A stretch of DNA of 64,000 nucleotides from Boseongicola sp. (GTDB lineage Bacteria; Pseudomonadota; Alphaproteobacteria; Rhodobacterales; Rhodobacteraceae): contig CP046179.1 in NCBI GenBank assembly GCA_014075275.1, forward strand, positions 2,613,932 to 2,677,931. Direction: 5' to 3'. Every line of letters begins with the position of its first letter. Position 1 is the first letter of the stretch. The notes below the pieces were generated by a model, which was not told the DNA's origin, made no database searches, and saw only the letters and a list, made by a program, of their open reading frames with translations. The translations under genes were made by a program, and so were the position numbers. Shown piece by piece: positions 8,601 through 17,200 of the stretch.

Positions 8601-9600
8601 ATCACCACGACCGTCGTCCTTGTCAAAGGCCGTGGTGTTCGGCGCGCCTGAGGTGATGCTGATGGACCTGCCACAGCTGACCGAGGATCAGCCCGCCCAT
8701 CGCCCGTTTGTCGTGGCCCATGCCGTTCCTTGGCCGGGCGAGATGGCAGTGTTCCGCAGCCCATCGACGGATGGGTTTGAGCTGCTGACCAGTTTTGGCG
8801 GCCGTGCCCAGATCGGGACGCTGGTGTCGGATTTCTATGGAGGACCGACTTCGCGCTTCGATCTCGGCAATGCGCTCGTAGTTGATCTGCTCTCTAGTAC
8901 GCTGGAAAGTGTCACGGACCTGACGCTGTTCGGTGGGGCCAATGCGCTGGCCATCGAGAGCGCACCTGGCACTTGGGAAATCGTGCAAGCGGGCGTGGCG
9001 GACCTGATTGCGCCGGACCGCTATCGCCTGACGCAGCTCCTGCGAGGCCAGCGCGGCACGGAAGCGGCCATGGCCGACCCGGCACCTGCGGGTGCACGGG
9101 CCGTCGTGTTGGACAGCACGCTCGCGTCGCTGCCGATTTCCGAGGGCGATCTCGGCCTTCCCTGGAACTGGCGCATCGGTCCGGCAAGCCGATCTGTCAG
9201 CGACGAGACCTATGTTGCGGCCAGCTTCACGCCCGAGGGCGCCGGACTGCGGCCGTTCTCCGTCGCCCATGTCGAGCAGCCGTGGCGCACGCCACGCGTT
9301 CCCAGCGATCTGACAATCCGCTGGACGCGCCGATCCCGAGCGCTCTCGGCCGACAGCTGGGGCGCGGTGGAGGTGCCCCTGGTCGAGGAGGTTGAAGCCT
9401 ATGAGGTCGAGACCCTCGATGGTGCAACGGTCAAGCGGGTGCTGAGCGCGACCACGACCAGCGCGATCTACACGGCCGCCCAACAAACTGCCGATTGGGG
9501 CGCGCTGGTCACGCCCGGCGACACGCTGACAATCCGCATCTTCCAGCTCTCCGCCCTGATCGGGCGGGGTGCCGCCAAAACCGTCACGCTCCAACTCTGA
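5632..9600 (+). CDS. Tail tip / host specificity protein with TIM-barrel-like domain (GTA gp15, megatron)
   Basis: 1322 residues, beginning with a Gly/Ala-rich hydrophobic segment (about residues 1-50) that in this family spans the tail tip, then a host-specificity N-terminal region, a glycoside hydrolase-like TIM-barrel domain (about 430-760, with GYAADWSEYFG, IDFVGIDNYMPLSDW and WFTELGCPAID), and phage tail domains to the C-terminus. The central Gly run (GGGKGGGGGGK, about 104-114) is typical. The C-terminus, with YTAAQQTADWG and IRIFQLSALIGRG, matches a short orphan fragment at 41655-41807. It forms the baseplate and host-contacting tip and ends the structural block. Confidence 0.95.
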   Translation: MATLVLGAAGAAIGGSIGGAILGVSAATIGGFIGSTIGSVVDSWIISSLAPTQRIEGARMDNLRITSATEGAVIPRLYGRMRIGGNIVWATDFREETKTTTQGGGKGGGGGGKVKTTEYFYYASFAVALCEGQITGIGRIWADGKLLDTTGITWRWYPGDEAQTVDPFIAAKMGALSTPAYRGTAYVVFEDLPLGNYGNRIPQLSFEVFRPLADLDTAEGLTQAVTMIPASGEFAYATQGIRKGSGGSSEPENLNALTDTADMVVALDRLQAMAPKVESVSLVVAWFGDDLRARNCKVRPGVEVTAKTTTPSTWSVNGVSRANAFLVSRDDQDRPVYGGTPADFAVVQAIQEIKARGLRVTFYPFILMDVPPGNSLPNPYSDNAAETGQPAFPWRGRITCSPAAGYAGTVDKTATAATQVSALFGEAMPASFSVAGQSVSWTGPSGDWGLRRMVLHYAHLCAAAGGVDAFLIGTEMPGLTTIRSGAATYPAVQAYQDLLADVRSILGSGTKIGYAADWSEYFGHQPGDGSGDVFFHLDSLWADPEIDFVGIDNYMPLSDWRDGFEHLDAAEGWPAIYDRAYLQGNIAGGEGFDWFYASAADRTAQVRTPITDGVAAKPWVFRYKDLRAWWSSAHYNRPGGMESGTPTAWVPQSKPVWFTELGCPAIDRGTNQPNVFFDPKSSESFTPHFSRGWRDDAIQRTYLEATYLWWGEASNNPISGIYGGRMVHVPECAAWTWDARPYPFFPALTDVWTDGANWRLGHWLTGRLGAVSLAALVRHLCLRAGMPEARIDVTGLWGAVEGYAIGALESPRASITTLSRHFGFDAVETEGMIRFVMRGRAAAASVTHEDLVAAREGDVLELTRAQETELPQALKWQVARADEDYDAALVEARRITVDTTRIASESFPMAVPPEEAERRCRRALMEAWTGRETAAFRLPPSRLALDPADVVTLEHDGRHIPLRLVSIADAEARGIEAVRQDREAHDLPPGSPRPSSLSKAVVFGAPEVMLMDLPQLTEDQPAHRPFVVAHAVPWPGEMAVFRSPSTDGFELLTSFGGRAQIGTLVSDFYGGPTSRFDLGNALVVDLLSSTLESVTDLTLFGGANALAIESAPGTWEIVQAGVADLIAPDRYRLTQLLRGQRGTEAAMADPAPAGARAVVLDSTLASLPISEGDLGLPWNWRIGPASRSVSDETYVAASFTPEGAGLRPFSVAHVEQPWRTPRVPSDLTIRWTRRSRALSADSWGAVEVPLVEEVEAYEVETLDGATVKRVLSATTTSAIYTAAQQTADWGALVTPGDTLTIRIFQLSALIGRGAAKTVTLQL

Positions 9601-9608
9601 GGACCGCT

Positions 9609-10685
9609 ATGTCCGACACCACGACCAACCTGCTGCTCCCTTACATTCTGGCCGCGCAGGCCCAGAAGTATGTCACCCACAACGAGGCCCTGCGACTGCT
9701 CGATGGGCTCGTACAGCTTTCTGTTCTCGACCGTGATCTGGCCGCGCCGCCAGGCAGCCCGGCTGATGGCGACCGCTACATCGTCGGCTCGGGCGCAACG
9801 GGCGACTGGGCGGGATGGGACCTGAACGTAGCGCTGTTCACCGACGGTCTATGGATGCGCTTGCCACCCCGGACCGGCTGGCGGGTATGGGTCGAAGACG
9901 AGGCGCTGCTGCTGGTCTACGACGGTGCGACCTGGATCGGAACCACGCCCAATGCGCTGCAGAACCTCGCGCTGTTAGGGCTGGGCACCACCGCCGACAC
10001 CTCGAACCCATTCTCAGCCAAGCTCAACGCTGCGCTCTGGACGGCGAAGACAGTAGCCGAGGGCGGGACCGGCGATCTTTTCTACACCATGAACAAGGAG
10101 GCGGCGGGTGACGATCTCGGCCTGACCCTCCAGACTAACTTCGTGACAAAGGCGTTGGTCGGCCTCTTCGGCTCCGACCGCTTTCGCCTCGCTGTGTCCG
10201 CCGACGGCAGCACTTTCTTCGACGGGCTGAGCGTCGACAACGCCACTGGCATCGTCGAGCAGCCGCAACTGCCGCGCTTCAAGGCTTACACGAACTACGA
10301 CAACTACGTGGGCGTTGGAGCCTGGACAAAGATCGGCCTCAACAACACCGACTACAACGATCAAGGTTGTTTCGATGCCGGAACCGGCCTCTTCACAGCA
10401 CCTGTGGACGGCACGTACCTCTTCGGCGCGACGCTGCTCTACAAGGTCAATTCCAGCACCTCGGCCCGGATGCGCGGGCGGCTGGTGCTAAACGGGACAA
10501 CGGAGATTCGCGGTTCCTTCGGCGAGAGCTCCGCCACCCATGTCTCGCTGGCCACCGCCATCTGGCTGCAAACCATGGTGCCGCTGACTGCAGGCGACAC
10601 TGTAGAACTGCAGGGGTATTTCCGCGCTCAAGACGGGTATTTCGCGGCCGACCACACGTCCTTCTGGGGCTGCAAGGTCGGCTGA
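9609..10685 (+). CDS. DUF2793 tail protein with C-terminal C1q-like domain
   Basis: 358 residues, start chosen at the ATG nine bases after the tip protein stop. Residues 1-120 are the DUF2793 domain (LPYILAAQAQKYVTHNEALR, GDRYIVGSGATGDW, LVYDGATWIG). The last 120 residues contain a jelly-roll pattern (WTKIGLNN, GCFDAGTGLFTAPVDGTYLF, LTAGDTVELQGYFRAQDG, WGCKVG) like C1q/TNF-type domains found at trimeric fibre tips. Position after the tip protein and domain pair suggest a short fibre or receptor-binding protein. A second DUF2793 protein at 41800-42510 has a similar N-terminal domain but a different C-terminus. Confidence 0.88.
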   Translation: MSDTTTNLLLPYILAAQAQKYVTHNEALRLLDGLVQLSVLDRDLAAPPGSPADGDRYIVGSGATGDWAGWDLNVALFTDGLWMRLPPRTGWRVWVEDEALLLVYDGATWIGTTPNALQNLALLGLGTTADTSNPFSAKLNAALWTAKTVAEGGTGDLFYTMNKEAAGDDLGLTLQTNFVTKALVGLFGSDRFRLAVSADGSTFFDGLSVDNATGIVEQPQLPRFKAYTNYDNYVGVGAWTKIGLNNTDYNDQGCFDAGTGLFTAPVDGTYLFGATLLYKVNSSTSARMRGRLVLNGTTEIRGSFGESSATHVSLATAIWLQTMVPLTAGDTVELQGYFRAQDGYFAADHTSFWGCKVG

Positions 10686-10704
10686 GCGGCGGGAGGAATA
10701 GCCC

Positions 10705-10995
10705 ATGACACCACCTCGATCCGACCAGGGTTTTGTGCGCATGCCCGACGCTGAGTTCGAGGCCATGCTGGCACGCGCTGCCGAGAAAGGCGCCAAGCGC
10801 GCGCTCGCCGACGTCGGCCTCGACGGCGATGAGGCCGCGCTCGACATCCGGGATCTGCGCTCCCTGGTGGACTGCATTCGTCTGGTGCGGCGAACGGCGA
10901 TGCAGACCGCCGTCCGCATGATCACCACCGGCGTGATGCTGGCGCTGCTCGCGGGCATCGCCATCAAGCTGAAAATCTTCGGCGGTGCTCCGTAG
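10705..10995 (+). CDS. Small membrane protein, DUF6127-like
   Basis: 96 residues, preceded by GGGAGGAATAG as ribosome binding site. The N-terminal two thirds are charged (FVRMPDAEFEAMLARAAEKG) and a single membrane segment lies near the C-terminus (MITTGVMLALLAGIAIKLKIFG, about 70-92). Proteins of this type sit between tail fibre and lysis genes in Rhodobacterales prophages. A holin role is conceivable by position and membrane segment but nothing in the sequence proves it. Confidence 0.7.
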   Translation: MTPPRSDQGFVRMPDAEFEAMLARAAEKGAKRALADVGLDGDEAALDIRDLRSLVDCIRLVRRTAMQTAVRMITTGVMLALLAGIAIKLKIFGGAP

Positions 10996-11027
10996 CTGCG
11001 CCCAATCCAAAACCATCAGCCCAACCG

Positions 11028-11050
11028 ACCCGCCTATGTGGCGGGTTTTT
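11028..11050 (+). terminator. Rho-independent terminator between structural and lysis genes
   Basis: A perfect 7-bp stem (ACCCGCC at 11028-11034, GGCGGGT at 11040-11046) with a TATGT loop is followed by a run of T to 11050. It lies just before the ribosome binding site of the endolysin gene, so it would reduce readthrough from the tail operon into lysis genes. Confidence 0.8.
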
Positions 11051-11067
11051 CGTTTCTGGAGGACACC

Positions 11068-11742
11068 ATGACCACGACCTTTTATGACCACTGGCGCGAT
11101 GTACCCGAGGGCACTTGGCGCTGGCCCAACTTCTCCCCCGCCGAAATCGCCTGCCGCGGCACCGGCAAACTGCTGATCAACGAGCCCGCGCTCGACAAGC
11201 TGCAGGCGCTGCGCGACCGGCTGGGTAAGCCGCTCATCGTTCGCTCCGCCTATCGCAGCCCGGAGCACAACCGCGCCGTTGGCGGCGCAACGCGTTCCAA
11301 GCACATGGGCGGCGCTGCTTTCGACATTGCCATGTCGAACCATGATCCGGTGGCCTTCGAGGCGGCGGCGCGCGAGGTTGGGTTTCTCGGCTTCGGCTTC
11401 TATCCGCGCTCGGGCTTCATCCATGTCGATCTTGGCCCATCGCGCCAATGGGGCGATCGCTTCCCGGTCCGCGCGACTGCCTTCGCCGAGGAATTGCCTC
11501 CCGCGCGCGAGGTGCTGGCACAGAGCCGCACCATAAAGGGCGGCGGGGCCGCCGGTGTCGCAACGCTTGGCGCGGCTGGCGTCGAGGTGGCTCAGAGCGT
11601 TCTGGCTGACACGCAGGCCGCCGTTCTGCCGCTGGTGCCATACCTCGACACGCTTCGCTGGGTTTTCATCGCCGTGGCGCTCGGTGGGGTCGCAGTCACG
11701 ATCTACGCGCGGCTGGATGACTGGAAACGGGGGCAGAGATGA
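11068..11742 (+). CDS. M15-family peptidase endolysin with C-terminal membrane anchor
   Basis: 224 residues from the ATG after GGAGGACACC. Residues 1-140 are a peptidase M15A (D-Ala-D-Ala carboxypeptidase-type) domain: zinc ligands lie in TRSKHMGGAAFDIAM (His and Asp) and SGFIHVDLG (His), and the substrate-binding RSAYRSPEHNRAVGG segment is present. Such enzymes cleave peptidoglycan cross-links. A C-terminal helix (VFIAVALGGVAVTIYARL, about 199-217) anchors it in the inner membrane, so it may act as a signal-anchor-like endolysin or help replace a holin. It overlaps the following spanin gene by four bases. Confidence 0.9.
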   Translation: MTTTFYDHWRDVPEGTWRWPNFSPAEIACRGTGKLLINEPALDKLQALRDRLGKPLIVRSAYRSPEHNRAVGGATRSKHMGGAAFDIAMSNHDPVAFEAAAREVGFLGFGFYPRSGFIHVDLGPSRQWGDRFPVRATAFAEELPPAREVLAQSRTIKGGGAAGVATLGAAGVEVAQSVLADTQAAVLPLVPYLDTLRWVFIAVALGGVAVTIYARLDDWKRGQR

Positions 11743-11996
11743 TCACTAGCATTCTCGGCGGGATCGCCGTCAATCCGTGGGCGAGATCCGCGCTTCGCTA
11801 GGGTGCAATCGCGCTGGCCATCCTTCTGCTCCTTCTGTCGATCCGCCGATCCGGAGAGCGCGTCGGACGCTTGGCAGAACGCCTTGAAACCAGGGAGAAG
11901 TCTAATGATATCCAACGCCGGATGCTGGAGGCGGCGGCTCGTCGTCCTCGCAATCGCGACGACTTGGTTGATCGGCTGCGCGACGGCAGGTTTTGA
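11739..11996 (+). pseudogene. Rz-like inner-membrane spanin interrupted by an in-frame amber codon
   Basis: The frame starting at ATG 11739 (overlapping the endolysin stop) reads MITSILGGIAVNPWARSALR, then TAG at 11799-11801, then continues in the same frame with a membrane segment (GAIALAILLLLLSIRRSG), a charged helix (RLAERLETREKSNDIQRRM) and the ending DDLVDRLRDGRF before TGA at 11994-11996. The downstream part is a normal i-spanin: membrane anchor plus periplasmic coiled-coil, nested with an Rz1-type lipoprotein gene. No ATG or GTG before the membrane segment gives an obvious alternative start. Either the gene is inactivated by a point mutation, or amber readthrough or reinitiation is used. 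Confidence 0.75.
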
Positions 11997-12156
11997 ACAA
12001 GGCGGTACCGCGGCATGTCCGCCGGTCGTGGAATACAGCCGGGCGTTTCAGGTGCGAGCGGCCGAGGAATTGGAGTTGTTGCCAAACGGCTCGGCCGTGG
12101 TCGAGATGGTGGGCGACTATGCAGTTTTGCGGGACCAGGCACGAAACTGCCGATGA
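11905..12156 (+). CDS. Rz1-like outer-membrane lipoprotein (o-spanin), nested in Rz
   Basis: 83 residues from the ATG at 11905, which lies inside the Rz-like gene in another frame, the classical Rz/Rz1 overlap. An N-terminal signal (RRRLVVLAIATTWLIGC) ends in a lipobox-like LIGC at about residues 21-24, so the mature lipoprotein would begin at Cys24. Paired with the inner-membrane spanin it would fuse the membranes at the last step of lysis. The partner is interrupted by a stop codon, so the pair may be inactive. Confidence 0.75.
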   Translation: MISNAGCWRRRLVVLAIATTWLIGCATAGFEQGGTAACPPVVEYSRAFQVRAAEELELLPNGSAVVEMVGDYAVLRDQARNCR

Positions 12157-12169
12157 TACCGAGAGCGCG

Positions 12170-14266
12170 CTAGTTGTCAGTTTCGACCTTATAAATGTCG
12201 ACCTTGGTTTCCAGGCATTTTCGAAGGCTTAGATCGTTTACCCCAACCTCGAACCAACTCGTAGGACGCTGATAAAAATCAAGACCCCGGCCAATTTTTA
12301 TTACCCAGCCGTTGTCCAGCCGAATTTCCCGATCATGCATGTTTGGGTTAAGCTTGACATCGAGTATGACGTCCACTTCAAGCAAGCTTTGTTTCAAGTC
12401 ATCAAGTTTTTCGTGTATTTCTGCAAGCTGTGTCCGATCATCATAACCCGTGACGAGCTCTATCTTCTTTACCGTTCCCGATTTAAGTACTGTCTCGCAG
12501 AACCTGACAAAGTTTTGGATCTGATGCTGAAGCCGGATATAGGGATCCTCTATCACCACCGCCTTCGCGCCGAAAAGATATGGGCCAAGAATTGACTCGT
12601 AGCTGTGCCCCGTGTCTCCATACATTATGTTGAAGTGCTGTTCGCGAGCCTGGGGCTGACTAGAGCTTGTCCCGTGCGCCACAGCTGGTGTTTCGCTATT
12701 CGAAACCTCAGGGGCCGGATTGGACGATGTCTCTTTATCATTGGGCTGGGCTTCAGTCTGCTCAGAAACGTTGAGCCTTCTCCTTGTTGGCTCCTGAGTG
12801 GCTGCCGCGTCTTTTGACTCAGGGCAATAAACAACCACCTCTGTCCCATCTGAATTGAAGTACGATAGATTAATTAAGGCAAACTCATCATCTGGTTTGC
12901 GCTTGTTCATCTGTTCTTTTACCCGACGGCGGCATTCCATCGCATACGCTACATACTCCTCGAATTCATCATCACTTGGTGCGCCATTCGGATGAAGTAT
13001 CTTCAGGAACGCCGCAACGGTTTTCTTGATGCCCTTCTCGTCACGCCCCTCAACAGCTTGCCCAAGCCGAATGCGTCGATTCACCTCTTCATATCTATTC
13101 GTGTGCTTGAATTGATAATGAAATGCCTCAGCAAGATAGTCTGTTATAAATCCTTACCTGCTGGTCAAAAATGAACTGCTGTTCTTTGGGAACTCCCAGC
13201 CAGGAATATATGCTGCGAACCGGTCCATTATTGCCAGGTCAAGTTCGGGCGGCAGCGGCTGAAAGAGGTCGTATTCTGTCGAGTTGACGACCTGGCTCAC
13301 GGACAGGTCGATGTTGCCTACAAAACTGAGACTGGCGTCAGCGATGACTTCCGCGCCGCGCGAAAATCGTCCATTTGCCATGAAGTCCTTCATGATTTGG
13401 ATCGTATCCGGATCACGGACCTTGATCCCCCCAACTTCGTCAAATGCCACGGTGTCCCAGTAACCGACCAAACCAACCTTACGTCGTGCGTTGTTATAGA
13501 ACAGCGTCGCTTTTGTTGCCTGACCGCCAGAAATGAGCGTCGCGTAGGGCGAAAACTCACTGAAGAAATACGACTTCCCGGTTCCGCGAGGGCCCAGCTC
13601 GATATAGTTGTAGTTGGGCTCTACAAGGGGGGCCAAACGGGCCACGAAGTGCATTTTGACCCGTTGAGAAAGCTTGGACGGTTCCAAGCCAACCGATCTC
13701 ATGATGACGTTGAGCCAATCATCTCGGGTGAATGCGCTGCGGCCATCTGTGTACTGCTGAAAGTCAAAGCGCGAGAGCTGAATCGGGCGCAAGTCTTCTA
13801 TGTAGAACGCGTAGTCATCTTCCTCGATGTCATTATGTGAAAGTGTTACCTCAGCCCAAATTCCACCCTCGAGGAGCCGTTCGTTGTCCCTATAAAATTT
13901 TTCGCCAATTGCAATTCTCTGGGAATTGAAGTTCTCCAGCGATGCCCAGTGCCGTTTTTCTTTTTCAACGTATCTAACGTGAACCTTATCAATGAAGCGG
14001 TGCTTTCCCTTGGTTGCCACCTTCGATTGAGCGGCATTGGCTTCGTCGGGCCTTACGTAATTATCCTGAAGGGTGGCAAGAACGGCTTCCATACCTGCAT
14101 CCATTTCAGCCTGATCGTCGCTTGCGCAGTATCGCGCCAAGAGAAACTCAAGCACGAATGTTGGGACGTTTGTGCCCTTTTTAATCCGATGAAGCAGATC
14201 TTTTCGAACCACCTTGCCATCGAAGGTTGACGTGAGGCTCTGGTCCAGTTCGTCCATATCATTCAT
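12170..14266 (-). pseudogene. brxL: BREX Lon-like AAA+ protein BrxL, interrupted by an in-frame ochre codon
   Basis: The frame runs 698 codons with a single TAA at 13154-13156 (codon 371). The upstream part has the BrxL N-terminal domain and AAA+ core: Walker A GPRGTGKSYFFSEF (about 225-238) and Walker B VAFDEVGGI, ending IPGWEFPKNSSSFLTSR. After the stop the same frame continues GFITDYLAEAFHYQF, the expected BrxL continuation, then GQAVEGRDEKGIKKTVAAFL, a Pro/Ser/Thr-rich linker and a C-terminal MIT_C (phospholipase D-like) domain (YESILGPYLFGAKAVVIEDP). A Tyr codon changed to TAA explains it. BrxL forms DNA-binding barrels that block phage replication in BREX. A GTG at 13084 could restart the C-terminal part. 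Start overlaps the pglZ stop (ATGA). Confidence 0.9.
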
Positions 14267-17200
14267 ACGGTATAGTCCGTCTCAAGATTCAGCGCGCTTA
14301 GGCTCGCTAGAGTTGTTGGGTTCAGGGCCTTTATCGAGAATTTTCCCTCAAAGTCAGGATCCATTCGTAGCGCGATCTGCTTGCGCTGGCCCGGCGTCAA
14401 CGTGATTGTGCGTGTTGCGGGGTTTACATCGCCACCGGCTCGCGGCTCACCAACCACATTCCCCTTTCCGTCCTGGGCTTCGATAAGGACCTCGACACTT
14501 TCCTCTTGAGAGAACATGTCGTCAGAAACCAATGCAATTTCCACTACTGGAACTCGTGTCGTAATTCGTTTCGCGCCGTTTTTGTAGTTGAGTTCGACAC
14601 TCATTTTAGCGGCGCTCGCGTGCTCTTCATTATCGAGGCGCGCAATGATCACAGGTACAACGGCCTCCGCCAAGGAAGCTCCGCCGTGGAAGTAAAGATG
14701 TCCAGCTCTGTAGGGAGCCATGCTCTTGGGGAGCGCAACCTGTGCAAAGCTGCCTCGAATACCAAGCTTCTCAGAGTTTAGAACAACACTGTGAGAGTCG
14801 CTGTTTCCATTTCCAAGCAGGGCCCTGTCATGCGCATTTATCGGCCAATTTCCTTGTGGCTTGGTGCAAACGTCACCAGCTGCAGCGTGACCGTTTAGAA
14901 AAAATCCATGATCGGTGACAATCACGGCCTCTTTGAACCCCATTCCACGCAGCTTGTGCAGGGCGACACGAATGAGTTTCAAAGTGCTTGGTATTAAGCC
15001 GAGTGTTGTCTCAGGATTGCTTTCGAGCTGACTGTCGATCTCTGTCGATCGCAGCACCAGGAGATCAACGGTGGGCGTGATCTTCGGCTTTCCACGAACG
15101 AAATCGCCCAGAGGCATCTCCTGGAACCGATCACCAAGTTTCTTTCGAAGCACATCCATTCTTTGGGTGACGTTCCCAACCTTGGCCGTTCCAAGTTTTG
15201 GGGCCAGCGCGTCGCTTTCGATCTCGAGCGACAGCTGTGTGCGGGCACCAGGAAGAAGGCTGGCCATACCGACAAGGGTTATCGTTGGCAATTGAGCATA
15301 GGCAGCCTGCAGCTCGACTGGCCCGTCCTCAGACAGCTGCTTTTCAAGTGTTACGCCAAGTTCATACCGTAGGGCGTCGACCATGAGGTAAGCAACTTTT
15401 CGTCCATTTTCCTTCAGGCGGTCGGCCAGAAGTCGGTCATAGACGTCCGCATTGGCCAATCTGCCTTCAGGAGGCCAACCCGCACTCTCGATGTGCTTTG
15501 TGAAGATTGTTTGGACTTTTTCCGCCAGGCGACGATACCGGAAACGGGCCTGGTCAATGACTTCGTGCATGATGCCGTGGGGATCGAGAAAGTCCCCAAC
15601 CGCCTGCTCAAATTCGCGTTGAAGGCGGTCCGCTTCTCGCAGGCTTCCAAGATAGAAATCCAGCAAATCAGCTTGTGATCGAGCATGTTCCGGTAACTGG
15701 CGTTCGTTGTCGTCACAGCATTCAATCAGCGCTAGGCCAGTGCGGATCAATTCCCACTGCGCCTGGCTTTCACCTTTGCCGAGCCAGACAGAATTCCTGT
15801 GGCGGCCAATGATGCGGCGGGTCGTGTCAGTTTCGTTGGACGAGATGCCCTTGATCGCGGCCTTGAGGAAAGTGCGTTCCTCAAACGGGAACGTATCGCG
15901 ATCGCCAAGGTCATCGATGTCGCGACACTGCTCTGGAAGAGAGAGTTCAACCTCGATTGCCTCTGCGCGCTCAATGTAGATGTCCCGAGTTGCGGGGTTG
16001 GTGCGGAGACGATCGCACACATCCTTGACGATCGGCTCTGCTTCGATCGGGGAGTGAGGAACGCCCTTGAGAGACTCCGGCAATACAACCGGCAGATCAA
16101 AGACAAACTCGCTGAAGAGAACGAACCGCCAGAGTTCGTCGGCGATCGACGTCCAGGTCTTGCCTCGCGTCTTGACGCTCATACCCAAGGTCGCGCGCAG
16201 GAATTCCCGGGCTTCATCGCTCCAGCCTTCTTGCGACTTGAGGGCGTCAGCTTGCTTGGCACTCGGTGCCAAGAGCGCTGTCAGGATTTCGCGGCCGGAC
16301 TCGACTCTCAGTGCGGCCCTTAGCTGTGGCCAGCTGGCACCACCGCCAATCGCATCGATCACAGGGAAGGACGGGCCATTAGGCGAGCCTGCGAAGATGC
16401 GGCGTATTTCCGTCGCATGATCTGGCTTCGCACGCAGGCAAAGGCTCAGGTAGTCGTCGCCATCGTCCTGGGGAAAGACCGCTCCGCTTTGCGCGTAAAT
16501 CGAAAAGGGGTCCGCCTGCTTTTCCTCATCGGTTTCCGTGCGCCTCTGCGGGACATAGACCACCAGCGCGTCAATCTCACGCTTCGCCTTGCCGACTTCG
16601 CGCAGAGCCATGATCGCTTCCTGGCGGCTCTCGATACTGCTTTCAGAGGCGTCGATCACCCGGATGCGCTCATCGCCAAGTCCCAAGCACAGGTCGTGGT
16701 ATCGGTGATCGGGGTCATAGACGACCATGCAGCCCGCCTGCAGAAGGCGGGGACGCAAAACGGTGTCTCGGATGGCCACGCGCCAGTCGAAGCGACCGAA
16801 AGCGACGCCAGCGGCCCAGCTGAGCAAACCGTCAGTTTGGTCGACCGCGTCGGCACCATCGTCATCGTCGCTTTCGCTCGCATCCTCGACTCCGTCATCT
16901 TCGCTCACCGCACCAGATGACCCAAGCGCCGCGGCGCGGTCTGCGTCACTGAACCCGTAGAGATCAAAGGCGATGTCATCAATCTCGGCCTGGATCTCGG
17001 CCAGTTCAGATTCGATGGCTGGCGGGTCGTAGTCCCCAAGATGCGTGCGCAATGCAGCCGGTAAGAGGAACGCGTGCGAGAGTTCGTCTATTGTCCCTAG
17101 AGTTCGCTTTAGCGACCAGGCGCGACGCGCCAACGCTGCGAGGCCAGCTCGTTGGTCGGAATTTAGATTAGGAATTGGGGTCTTCTGTATAACCCCGACT

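Larger units (their letters stand above)
1..12156 (+). mobile_element. Prophage right arm: tail and lysis modules (left part outside window)
   Basis: Twelve or more tightly packed plus-strand genes run from tail tube through tape measure, distal tail, hub, peptidase, tip protein and tail fibre-like protein to an endolysin/spanin cassette, the usual order of a siphophage late region. The set from 3672 to 9600 follows the gp12-gp15 order of Rhodobacterales gene transfer agents, but the long tape measure and a complete lysis cassette fit a prophage better than a GTA. Head, packaging, integrase and repressor genes are not in the window, so the left end and the att sites cannot be defined. The right limit is uncertain: the BREX operon starts 13 bases after the last lysis gene, on the other strand. 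Confidence 0.85.
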
